Part shown: piece after piece, positions 14,253-22,000 of the stretch
How positions within the stretch are numbered: position 1 is the first letter of the stretch
Layout: the number at the start of each line of letters is the position of its first letter
IMG/VR virus record: IMGVR_UViG_3300042992_001218
Location: 1-27,060 of that record
Direction: 5' to 3' (one strand)
Origin: a virus
DNA length: 27,060 bases
The notes under the pieces: model-generated
Told to the model about the DNA's origin: nothing
The model's database searches: none
Seen by the model: the letters and a program-made list of their open reading frames with translations, nothing else
Translations under genes and position numbers: made by a program

Positions 14253-14507
14253 ATGACTACCCACCACCACATCACAGAAACACCAGAAATTCGTCTTCAG
14301 AATGACATTAGTGCAATGTACGACAGTGTAAATTTGATAAACGAATTAATAGCAAACAATCAACATTCTGATGAAATCCATGATACTATTAGCAGAAATG
14401 TAGATCATCTTGGTGTTATGTTAACCCGACAAAATATCATAGACAATAACACAGTCACCACAGATTTTGATGCTGCCATTACGAATGGTAATCTATTTAT
14501 TGTCTAG
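14253..14507 (+). CDS. Small acidic, lysine-free protein of unknown function (84 aa)
   Basis: The product has a His-rich start (MTTHHHITETPEIRLQNDIS) and is helical, acidic and contains no lysine, cysteine or tryptophan. It has no membrane segment or recognised motif. No Shine-Dalgarno is present; the ATG sits exactly 5 nt after TATAAATA, so a leaderless mRNA is plausible. The gene is bracketed by two copies of a 22-bp direct repeat and followed by a strong terminator, making it an isolated transcription unit between the fibre block and nrdJ. Small acidic phage proteins are sometimes inhibitors or DNA mimics, but nothing here proves that. Confidence 0.6.
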   Translation: MTTHHHITETPEIRLQNDISAMYDSVNLINELIANNQHSDEIHDTISRNVDHLGVMLTRQNIIDNNTVTTDFDAAITNGNLFIV

Positions 14508-14539
14508 GTTGTGGTCTTCACTACTTTGCACTAAACGCA

Positions 14540-14561
14540 AAACCAAATAATCATCCGAATA
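14540..14561 (+). repeat. 22-bp direct repeat, copy 2
   Basis: Exact copy of 14166-14187, 374 bp downstream. It lies 32 nt after the stop of the 84-aa gene and 4 nt before the terminator stem. Confidence 0.9.
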
Positions 14562-14565
14562 CTTT

Positions 14566-14589
14566 AGAGGGGCGAAAGCCCCTCTTTTT
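14566..14589 (+). terminator. Rho-independent terminator
   Basis: AGAGGGGC (14566-14573) pairs perfectly with GCCCCTCT (14578-14585) around a GAAA tetraloop, followed by TTTTT. This is a canonical intrinsic terminator. It closes the 84-aa unit and separates it from nrdJ. Confidence 0.92.
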
Positions 14590-14591
14590 GT

Positions 14592-14597
14592 TATAAT
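14592..14597 (+). promoter_or_regulatory. Possible -10 element (TATAAT) for nrdJ
   Basis: TATAAT lies just after the terminator and 40 nt before the nrdJ ATG. The expected -35 position falls in the GC-rich terminator stem and does not match, so any promoter here would need an activator or phage factor. Confidence 0.35.
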
Positions 14598-14637
14598 TCG
14601 CTCTACATACTCTACCTAATCAACACAGGAGTTCGCT

Positions 14638-16557
14638 ATGAAATCACTTCCCACGCTGTACCAATCGTTTATCCACCTGTCCCGCTATTCCCGTTGGCTT
14701 GACACCGAAGGGCGGCGTGAGTCATGGGAGGAAACAGTTGACCGCTATTTCCGCTTCTTTGATGAACACTTTGCGGAAAAGGGTGTAAAACTAAATAAGA
14801 CTATACGCGATGAGTTGCGTGATGCAGTTTTAAATTTGCAAGTAATGCCTTCTATGCGTTCTCTAATGACCGCAGGAGAAGCACTGAAGCGTGACAACAC
14901 GGCAGGATACAACTGCTCGTATGTTGCCGTAAACAAGGTTCGTGCCTTTGATGAGATTCTGTATGTTCTCATGTGTGGCACAGGAGTCGGCTTTAGTGTA
15001 GAAAGGCAGTATGTTGAAAAACTTCCTACAATTGCTGAAGAGTTTACACAAAGCGATACGCTCATTGTGGTCAAAGACTCCAAAGAAGGTTGGGCAAAAG
15101 CCTACCGCGAGTTGGTGTCCCTACTTATTGGAGGTCAAATCCCCCGATGGGACACCTCTAAAATTCGTCCTCTTGGTGCGCGTCTCAAAACTTTCGGTGG
15201 ACGCGCAAGTGGACCGCAACCACTGGAAGACCTCTTCCGATTTACCGTCAGTACTTTTAAGAAGAGTGCTGGCAGAAAACTCACATCTATCGAATGCCAC
15301 GACATTATCTGTAAGATTGCGGAAATTGTCGTGGTCGGCGGAGTGCGTAGATCTGCTCTTATCTCTCTCTCGAACCTCACCGATGAGCGAATGCGTGATG
15401 CTAAAGTGGGGCAGTGGTGGTTGGAAAACCCACAGCGAGCGTTAGCCAACAATTCGGTTTCATACAAAGAGAAGCCAGAGATTGGCGTGTTCATGGAAGA
15501 GTGGCTGTCACTCTACAAGTCCAAGAGCGGCGAACGCGGCATCTTTAATCGTCAGGCTGCACAGAAAACTGTGGAGAAACTTGGTGATCGCCGTGACCCT
15601 ACCTACGAGTTCGGAACCAATCCGTGTTCAGAAATCATTCTGCGTGACAAGGAGTTCTGCAATCTGAGCGAAGTTATTGTTCGTGCAGACGATACTCCTG
15701 AAACTCTAAAGCGCAAGATTCGTCTGGCTACAATTCTTGGCACATGGCAAGCCTCTCTCACCAACTTCCCGTACTTGTCAAGTGAGTGGAAGAAGAACTG
15801 CGAAGAAGAGTGCTTGCTTGGTGTTTCTCTTACAGGCATTCTTGACAACAAACTCATGCGTGATCAGGGTGCTGAATTGGAAAGACTGCTTGCGGGTCTT
15901 CGTGCCACTGCTGTTGAAACCAACAAGGAGTGGGCAAAGAAGATTGGTATTAATCCTGCTGCTGCGATTACTTGCGTGAAGCCTAGTGGAACGGTGTCTC
16001 AGTTAACTGATTCCGCAAGCGGTATTCACGCTCGTCACAACGAGTACTACATTCGTACTGTTCGTGCAGATCGCAAGGATCCCATGTGTCAGTTTATGAT
16101 CGACAAGGGTTTCCCTGCTGAACCGTGTGCCATGCGTCCTGATCACACAATGGTGTTCTCGTTTCCGCAGAAGGCAGTGGGATCGGTGACTCGCACAGAC
16201 TTGACTGCTATTGCTCATCTAGAGTTGTGGCTCACCTATCAGCGGCACTTCTGTGAACACAAGCCGTCCATCACCGTGACTGTCAAGGAGTACGAGTGGA
16301 TGGCGGTGGGTGCGTGGGTGTACGATCACTTTGATGAAGTGTCAGGTGTGAGTTTCTTGCCCCACTCCGATCACACCTATGTTCAGGCTCCGTATCAGGA
16401 CTGCACCAAGGAAGAGTACGAAGCAGCAGCAGCAAAACTGCCCCTGTCTATTGATTGGAGCGAGTTGACAAAGTACGAAAAGGAAGACACTACCAAGGGC
16501 ACACAAACCTTTGCGTGCAGTGCTGGCTCGTGTGAAGTAGTAGACTTGACTAATTAA
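14638..16557 (+). CDS. nrdJ: Adenosylcobalamin-dependent (class II) ribonucleoside-triphosphate reductase
   Basis: It reduces ribonucleoside triphosphates to deoxyribonucleotides for phage DNA synthesis, using adenosylcobalamin and needing no separate radical subunit. The radical-site motif NPCSE is at 328-332 (radical C330, N328, E332). Redox cysteines are C93 (YNCSYV) and C341 (FCNLSE), and the C-terminal pair C627 and C632 (ACSAGSCE) relays electrons from thioredoxin. The spacings 330-341 and 627-632 equal those of the monomeric Lactobacillus enzyme (408-419 and 731-736). At 639 aa it is about 100 residues shorter than that enzyme. AGGAG at 14627-14631 lies 6 nt before the ATG. It has its own unit after a terminator. 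The family call is firm. Confidence 0.95.
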   Translation: MKSLPTLYQSFIHLSRYSRWLDTEGRRESWEETVDRYFRFFDEHFAEKGVKLNKTIRDELRDAVLNLQVMPSMRSLMTAGEALKRDNTAGYNCSYVAVNKVRAFDEILYVLMCGTGVGFSVERQYVEKLPTIAEEFTQSDTLIVVKDSKEGWAKAYRELVSLLIGGQIPRWDTSKIRPLGARLKTFGGRASGPQPLEDLFRFTVSTFKKSAGRKLTSIECHDIICKIAEIVVVGGVRRSALISLSNLTDERMRDAKVGQWWLENPQRALANNSVSYKEKPEIGVFMEEWLSLYKSKSGERGIFNRQAAQKTVEKLGDRRDPTYEFGTNPCSEIILRDKEFCNLSEVIVRADDTPETLKRKIRLATILGTWQASLTNFPYLSSEWKKNCEEECLLGVSLTGILDNKLMRDQGAELERLLAGLRATAVETNKEWAKKIGINPAAAITCVKPSGTVSQLTDSASGIHARHNEYYIRTVRADRKDPMCQFMIDKGFPAEPCAMRPDHTMVFSFPQKAVGSVTRTDLTAIAHLELWLTYQRHFCEHKPSITVTVKEYEWMAVGAWVYDHFDEVSGVSFLPHSDHTYVQAPYQDCTKEEYEAAAAKLPLSIDWSELTKYEKEDTTKGTQTFACSAGSCEVVDLTN

Positions 16558-16588
16558 AAAATCTGGACATTTTTACTCGACAGCCTCT

Positions 16589-16596
16589 TCTAAATA
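16589..16596 (+). promoter_or_regulatory. T4-late-type promoter candidate (TCTAAATA)
   Basis: The element lies exactly 5 nt before the ATG at 16602, so the predicted +1 is the A of the start codon. The 15 bases from TAAATA through the ATG are the same as at the 84-aa gene (TAAATAATAGTATGA). Confidence 0.5.
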
Positions 16597-16601
16597 ATAG
16601 T

Positions 16602-17366
16602 ATGAAGAGGCGCGTAGTCCAATCTCTTCTGCTGGCTCTAGCACTCGTCTTGCTGCAAGCCTGTGTTCAAGATATAACTGCCGCTGCGCCGAAGAGCGTG
16701 GAGCCGCCGAAGAGCGGGGCAGTCGATCCAATGGCAGAAGCCCCTGTGGAGACTCAGTTCTTCATGAGGGGTTTCTCGCCGTTGGCGGCAGACGAGGAAG
16801 CCGCTGTGGGGCATCTAGAGGGCGAGAACGGGGAGGTAATAGGCAGTGCGGTTCTCATTGCTCCCGATGAAATTCTTACCGCAGGACATTGCCTAGACGA
16901 TACGGGGGCAGCGTGGTTCTCCACTGGCAACCACTGCTACAGAATAATTAAACACACCACCCATCCGTTTTATAAAATTGGTGACACCATGCTGTACGAT
17001 GTGGCGGTGGCGTGGCTAGAGGAACCCTGCGGTGTTCAACCCCTTCGTGTGGTGACAGCACCCCATTATTTCACTCGTACCGAACCACTCACCGTTATAG
17101 GATTTGGTGGGGGCATTAAGCGTAGAAGCAATCCCAACACATTCCACTACTTTGGAACGGTGGTGGAAGACCCCACCTACTTCAAGTTTATTCCCTTTGA
17201 AGGCACCGTTTGGTTTGGTGACTCAGGTGGTGCAGTCATAGATGCCAACGGAGTACTTGTAGGGATTGTGTCATCATTTACTATATTCAACGGTCACCTG
17301 TACGAAAACTCCGCAACTCGTTTGGATCTCGTAAGCGATTGGATCGCAGAACAGAAGGGCAAATGA
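16602..17366 (+). CDS. Lipoprotein-type trypsin-like serine protease (S1 family)
   Basis: This is a predicted exported protease. Residues 1-20 form a signal peptide with a basic start (MKRRVVQ), a leucine-rich core and lipobox LLQA-C21, so the mature protein would be lipid-anchored. A Pro/Ala-rich linker (22-55) precedes a chymotrypsin-fold domain with the full triad: H96 in TAGHC, D133 in YDVAVAWL and S208 in GDSGGA. The domain is about 200 aa, typical for the family. No Shine-Dalgarno is present; the ATG is 5 nt after TCTAAATA. It overlaps a 28-aa membrane peptide gene by ATGA. Secreted S1 proteases are uncommon in phages. It may act in the host envelope during infection or lysis, or have been acquired from a bacterium. 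Substrate unknown. Confidence 0.85.
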   Translation: MKRRVVQSLLLALALVLLQACVQDITAAAPKSVEPPKSGAVDPMAEAPVETQFFMRGFSPLAADEEAAVGHLEGENGEVIGSAVLIAPDEILTAGHCLDDTGAAWFSTGNHCYRIIKHTTHPFYKIGDTMLYDVAVAWLEEPCGVQPLRVVTAPHYFTRTEPLTVIGFGGGIKRRSNPNTFHYFGTVVEDPTYFKFIPFEGTVWFGDSGGAVIDANGVLVGIVSSFTIFNGHLYENSATRLDLVSDWIAEQKGK

Positions 17367-17449
17367 AACTCACCCAAATTCAGCGTGTGCTTCTTGGTGC
17401 TTGCAGTTTTTTAGTTGGTGTTTTACTGGCTCGCGCAGTAGGTTTCTAG
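17363..17449 (+). CDS. 28-aa predicted membrane peptide, coupled to the protease
   Basis: The ATG overlaps the protease stop (ATGA). The peptide reads MKLTQIQRVLLGACSF, then a hydrophobic run through LVGVLLARAVGF, giving one membrane segment after a basic N-terminus. It is too short for standard gene callers. The overlap, membrane character and lack of a competing gene support it. A role as protease partner, mini-spanin or holin-like peptide is speculative. Confidence 0.5.
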   Translation: MKLTQIQRVLLGACSFLVGVLLARAVGF

Positions 17450-17457
17450 TATTGCAC

Positions 17458-17465
17458 CATAAATA
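17458..17465 (+). promoter_or_regulatory. T4-late-type promoter candidate (CATAAATA)
   Basis: The element lies exactly 5 nt before the ATG at 17471, with predicted +1 at the A of the start codon. It is the third case of this arrangement in 3.2 kb. Confidence 0.5.
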
Positions 17466-17470
17466 CTTAC

Positions 17471-18049
17471 ATGATACTAGCGGGAATAGATTACTCATTG
17501 TGTGGACCAGCCGTGTGCCTGTTCAAGTCGAACGCCACGGGGAAATTTTCATACAGTGGATGCTCATTTTTTTTCCTTACTGAGAACAAGCGGCAATCGG
17601 AAATTCGTTGCATGAATGTGTTTGGTGAGCGGCTGAGTGATTGGAACTCAGACGAACACCGCTACGAAAGCATTGCAGATTGGGCTGTGGACATTGTAAT
17701 GGGCTGTTCCCATGTGGCTCTTGAAGGCTACGCGTACTCCGCTAGTGGCAGAGTGTTTCAGATTGCCGAGAACACAGGCATCTTAAAATATAAACTGTAC
17801 CTGTTAAGCATTCCTGTTACGGTGATTCCTCCCACCGAAATAAAGAAGTTTGCCACAGGCAAGGGCAATGCAGACAAGAACGCCATGTACGCGGCGTTCT
17901 CGCATGAAACAGGAGTTAATCTAAAGTCGGTGCTGACACCAAAACGAGCAGACTCAGTGAGTCCTGTTTCGGATATTGTTGACTCGTACTACATCTGCAA
18001 GCGAATGTTTGAATCGCTTCCTGAAGACTTGCGCTGCGAAACCGATTAA
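17471..18049 (+). CDS. RuvC-like Holliday junction resolvase / RNase H-fold nuclease
   Basis: Predicted Mg-dependent endonuclease that cuts branched DNA during phage replication, recombination or packaging. Residues 3-14 (LAGIDYSLCGPA) give the first RNase H strand with D7. ALEGYAYSASGRVFQIAENT near 83-102 supplies E85 and a conserved helix. PPTEIKKFATGKGNADKNAM (120-139) is the lysine-rich DNA-binding segment, and SDIVDSYY (167-174) provides D168 and D171. At 192 aa the length fits the family. There is no Shine-Dalgarno; the start is 5 nt after CATAAATA. Its stop shares TTAA with the convergent lipoprotein gene. The fold assignment is strong; the precise junction specificity is inferred. Confidence 0.82.
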   Translation: MILAGIDYSLCGPAVCLFKSNATGKFSYSGCSFFFLTENKRQSEIRCMNVFGERLSDWNSDEHRYESIADWAVDIVMGCSHVALEGYAYSASGRVFQIAENTGILKYKLYLLSIPVTVIPPTEIKKFATGKGNADKNAMYAAFSHETGVNLKSVLTPKRADSVSPVSDIVDSYYICKRMFESLPEDLRCETD

Positions 18050-18348
18050 GGAGTCGGCAAGTCTACGGTGTTTGGAGTTGATACGGGAGCAGCCTTTGGA
18101 GTTTTGGGGGCAGCGTTGTCTCGCTTGCGACCAAAGAATTCCTTCCACGCCCACGCCACAACCAAGAACACAATGGGAAGATACCACAAGATCCATCCCC
18201 AATTGCCGACAATCTTGTCGCCGCTCAGGATGTCGTGCTTGAGTTTCAGCATAACAGGACTGTCTGATGTGGTATCAGGAATAATAATGGGGGAGGTGTT
18301 GCATCCCGCAAGGAAGAGCAAACAAAGAATATAGTTTAGTTTAGACAT
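18046..18348 (-). CDS. Small lipoprotein with a second transmembrane segment
   Basis: The start is ATG 18348, with AAAGGAG at 18360-18354 five nt upstream. A longer reading from 18390 would begin inside the upstream gene and hide the signal peptide. Residues 1-15 are a signal peptide ending in lipobox LAG-C16. Residues about 50-68 (WGWILWYLPIVFLVVAWAW) are a membrane helix, followed by a basic stretch (KEFFGRKR) and a Pro/Ala-rich tail. The topology is odd for an outer-membrane spanin but fits an inner-membrane-retained envelope protein. It follows the three-TM holin-like gene by 10 nt. A lysis-accessory role is inferred, not shown. Confidence 0.65.
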   Translation of the reverse strand: MSKLNYILCLLFLAGCNTSPIIIPDTTSDSPVMLKLKHDILSGDKIVGNWGWILWYLPIVFLVVAWAWKEFFGRKRDNAAPKTPKAAPVSTPNTVDLPTP

Positions 18349-18358
18349 GGCTTCTCCT

Positions 18359-18796
18359 TTAAGACTTGTTTGAAGCAGCGGCTGAACCAAAGTAGAAGCC
18401 TACAATGCTCACCAAGATTTGACGAGTTTCAGACGCAAACAAGAATCCGTTGATCTCAACAAAATACTTGCGGGTTGATTGCGGAATAAGTCCAAACAGC
18501 CCTTCGGGTGTGGTAGCGTCTACTTCAACGAATGTGGGCAGACCAAAGAACGGCAGAATGAACGGAGCCAGCATAGTAGCAAACAGCACTGCAAGAACAA
18601 TGAGTTGGCGAATGCCCCTACCCACATCCATAGGAACACGCTGTGCTGCCTTGTCTTGGTTCTCTGTGGTCTGCTTGTTGGCAGCAATAAGCCGCTCAAA
18701 GATTTCTTTTTGATCCTGACTCTTCTGAGCCATGTAACGAAACAAGAATCCTGTAGCCGCTCCTCCAACCAATGAAATCAATTCGGTACTAATCAT
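18359..18796 (-). CDS. Three-transmembrane holin-like protein
   Basis: The 145-aa protein has hydrophobic segments at about residues 6-22 (LISLVGGAATGFLFRY), 66-87 (LIVLAVLFATMLAPFILPFF) and 124-141 (QILVSIVGFYFGSAAA). A charged helix (MAQKSQDQKEIFERLIAANK) lies between the first two. The C-terminal FYFGSAAA recalls three-TM holins of gene-transfer agents and related phages. The ATG has GAAAGG upstream. It lies between a proline-rich 60-aa gene and a lipoprotein gene. If a holin, it would time lysis by permeabilising the inner membrane. No endolysin is in the window, so this stays a structural inference. Confidence 0.55.
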   Translation of the reverse strand: MISTELISLVGGAATGFLFRYMAQKSQDQKEIFERLIAANKQTTENQDKAAQRVPMDVGRGIRQLIVLAVLFATMLAPFILPFFGLPTFVEVDATTPEGLFGLIPQSTRKYFVEINGFLFASETRQILVSIVGFYFGSAAASNKS

Positions 18797-18833
18797 TTCA
18801 ATCTGCCTTTCTATAGCACAACTGCACTACTCT

Positions 18834-19016
18834 TTATTTAGGCTTCATCTTCTTCCTACGAGCAATATTTGATTTGAGTCTTGGGTTGCCAGGCGGCATA
18901 TCAGGGGGCAAACCTGCAATGCTGCCGCCTCCTGCGGTGTTTGTGGGTGGCGGCGATGCCATTGGGGGTGGAATTTCTTCGGAAATAAACTTTGAGAATT
19001 TTTTGATTGTAGACAT
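18834..19016 (-). CDS. Proline-rich small protein (60 aa)
   Basis: It starts MSTIKKFSKFISEE, continues with a Pro/Gly/Ala-rich stretch (IPPPMASPPPTNTAGGGSIA) and ends with a very basic tail (RLKSNIARRKKMKPK). AAGGA lies upstream of the ATG, and the gene starts 8 nt after the 1377-aa stop. The short helical KFxxFxxEE start recalls the leader of many T4-like virion proteins. No family is recognised. It could be a minor virion or adaptor protein. Confidence 0.55.
   Translation of the reverse strand: MSTIKKFSKFISEEIPPPMASPPPTNTAGGGSIAGLPPDMPPGNPRLKSNIARRKKMKPK
18835..18842 (-). promoter_or_regulatory. T4-late-type promoter candidate (CCTAAATA)
   Basis: On the minus strand, CCTAAATA overlaps the stop codon region of the 60-aa gene. 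The predicted +1 near 18829 leaves a leader of about 33 nt with a GAAAGG ribosome-binding site before the holin-like ATG. Confidence 0.35.
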
Positions 19017-19024
19017 GGGTTTCC

Positions 19025-22000
19025 TTAACGACCAATAGGTGTTCCTGAACCTGATACTATACCTGATGCTGGAGAACTCAAAGACGATATTGTATACACA
19101 GGAGGAATTGCTGATTTAGTAATCAACCAAACTCCACGAGTTCCTTCAATTCCTTTTCGGGAAGTTCCAGGATAAGTATGCTCAGGAACTGCACCACCAG
19201 GTATAACAAGTCTGTCTGGTATGTCTGCTCTTGCAGTTTGTCCGAGTATAACAGTTTCATATAATCCCATAAGTCCTGGTCGTGCAGTCATTCTCCACAA
19301 ATATGAACCTGCCATTGGTCCTCTATTCAGTTGACCACCCGAAGTAAGTACAGGAGAATCGTATGGAAAGGGATTCGTTGTAACACATCTTACGCTGCTG
19401 TTTCCACTTATAGTTCTCCACGCTTCAAGCACTTTGTGGATAATAATAGTCTGACCATCACCAGCACCGTCTTCACTGGATGCACTAGTACGAAACCATT
19501 GCAAATATTTTCCACTAGAAAGCAGCAGATGATAAGCGTGTTCGTAGAAATATCGGGGATCCATACTCCATTGTTCATGACTGACTTCTTGCCAAGGACC
19601 AACAAATGGAGCGTGTCCTTTTGTTGTCATCCACGGATTGCTACGAAGCATAGCCCGAATTTTTTGCATATCAAACAAGAAGCAGTGATACGAAGAATTA
19701 CTGGTTGTGTGTTCAATCGTAAAGGTGGTTCCTGCAACTATTCCGTAATTACTCAATGATTCCAATACTGTTATAAATTTTTTACTACCAGCAGTAATTC
19801 CTCCAAGATTATTTCTAACAGTAAGTGGAACGGGGTTTGTTATGCCACTTGGATTCTGTACCCAAATGTAATCACCTGCAAGAGCAGTAAATCCTCCCCA
19901 TGCAGTAAATCCAGTGGAAGTAGATGGAGTTGACTCAACGGTTGCTCCAACAGGAGGAGTCCATATAGTCCCTGTGTTGCCCCATCCAGAACCCTTGTCT
20001 CTTTGTGTGTCTGAACCATTATATCCAGTACCAGCAAGTCCTATTGCTGTTTTTGGATAAAACTTTCTGCGTCCATTAGGCATGATATAATAGTCTACCG
20101 CACCATTGCCCATAGGCAGTCCTGCCACACTTGAAATATAATTAGCGTAGTCTCCTACTGAATATGTTTGTCCGTTCAGGCAATGCTTTTCAGCATTGGT
20201 CGTAGGATTTGGAACAAATCCACTGTATAGTGCTGGATTTGTACTACCACCAAGTGCATTACCGTACATGGTAACAGAATTAATAGTTTTTTCTCCTGTT
20301 AACGACATCTGTATTTCTGGTCCTAGATTTGCGTCTACTGCAAATTCCATATTATCTGCATCAGCATTTCCTGTTCCGTACATATTGTATATTATACCAG
20401 CACTCATTCCATCAGAATATGCAATAGAACGATAGTGTCCCCAATACCATTCTGCAACGGTTTGATCCCATGCAAGCCATATCAGATAGTGATTAAAATT
20501 ATTTATTGATCTTGCTTGATATCCCAAAATACCAGAACCCCGTTCGGTAGCAAAATATGGAAAATTGGGTGTTGCACCAAAGGCTGCTGCTCCATGAGCA
20601 TAAACAATATCCACAGCATGAGATAGTCCTATCATGGGAGTAGCACCTTGTGCCGTGACTCCTGTTACATTCCACCGCTTACACATCTTTCCGTATATTT
20701 CCATGAATCTAGACGGGAATGTGGGGGAATCTGCGGTAGTTATTCCGCTTGTGGAGAACTGATATGTGGCAATGCGTGGATCACTTATCAATGCACGCAG
20801 CATTTCTGGATCAGCCCTGTTTACTAGTTTACTTTTTCTACTAGATCCAGAAGCGGATATTCCGTAATAGTCATATAAGAATTCAGAAGTAACACCAGAT
20901 ACTCCAAGTGCGCGATCTGGATCTGTTCCTGCAACAAATGCACCACTGGCTATTCCCGAATTTGTAATTACTTTATATTTAGTTGAAGTTCCCAGGTGGT
21001 ACAGCGACATTGTTCCTGGAGCATTTTCGGAATCATCTTGAAAAATACCTGGTGTTACACCAGCAGCACCCAATGCACGAACAAGTTCATTCACAGCAAT
21101 GCGTTTATCGTTTGCTTGTTCATCCGAAATAAGACCTAGTATTCGTCTGCTTGCAGGAAAGGTTGCTCCGCTATATGTGGTTCCTGTTGAGTAAAGATGA
21201 CCATTAATACTTTCAGCGGCTACTGTAAATCCTGCATTTGTTACACCAGTGGGATAATGTACGCTGGTGTATGTAAACCCATCTCTAATAGCATAATGTT
21301 GTACAAGTCTTTCGCGTTGATCACTAGTAGTTACGGGAAGTATTCTGCAAGTAGAGCGAAACTCTACCATGCGTCTGGATTGTGGAACATTTTTTATGAC
21401 TTTTGCCCATGCAGCAACACTTCCACCAAGCAATCCCGTTTCATTAATATATGTTGTACCCAAATCTCTTTGCATTACTCCCGAAAAATATCCAGAAGTT
21501 GCTCCAATATAAGTGCTTAGTATTGGAACCATAGATTTTTTTCCTGGCACATATCCTAATTCACCCGCCTGATTTATTAGTGTTTGATTTCCATCTACTC
21601 CATCTACCCAAGCCCAATGCGATCCGTACACATCGTAATCAAGATTGTTTATTGGTTCGGAAAGAGTGTATGGACTGTTCAAGTAGAACGACTGCCCTTG
21701 CAGCACCTCACCAAACACCATAAAGTGAATGCGCTCGGTGAGTCCGCTTTGGTAGATTACACCCTGCTGTGTCCACGAGTTGTCCGCAGGGTTTTGCTTT
21801 AGTGATTCAACACGGAATCCTGAAGTAGTTTTGTACTTGTTGTTTAGTCCTGCGCGAATCAACAACAGGGAGAACTCAGGAGTTGCCGCAGTAAGATTAG
21901 TTTCGGTGTTGGACTCGTACTCACCCGTTAGTATGGTGCAGTAGGTGTTCGATGTCATGGGAGTCACAAACGAAACATCAAACAAGGAGTTTGCTCCTGC

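Noticed and set aside
14508-14637. Possible tRNA or small RNA gene in the intergenic region before nrdJ
   Set aside because: The only secondary structure seen is the intrinsic terminator; no cloverleaf or conserved tRNA loop is present.
18046-18390. 114-aa version of the lipoprotein starting at 18390
   Set aside because: It would overlap the holin-like gene and bury the signal peptide. ATG 18348 has AAAGGAG at proper spacing and gives a clean lipobox.
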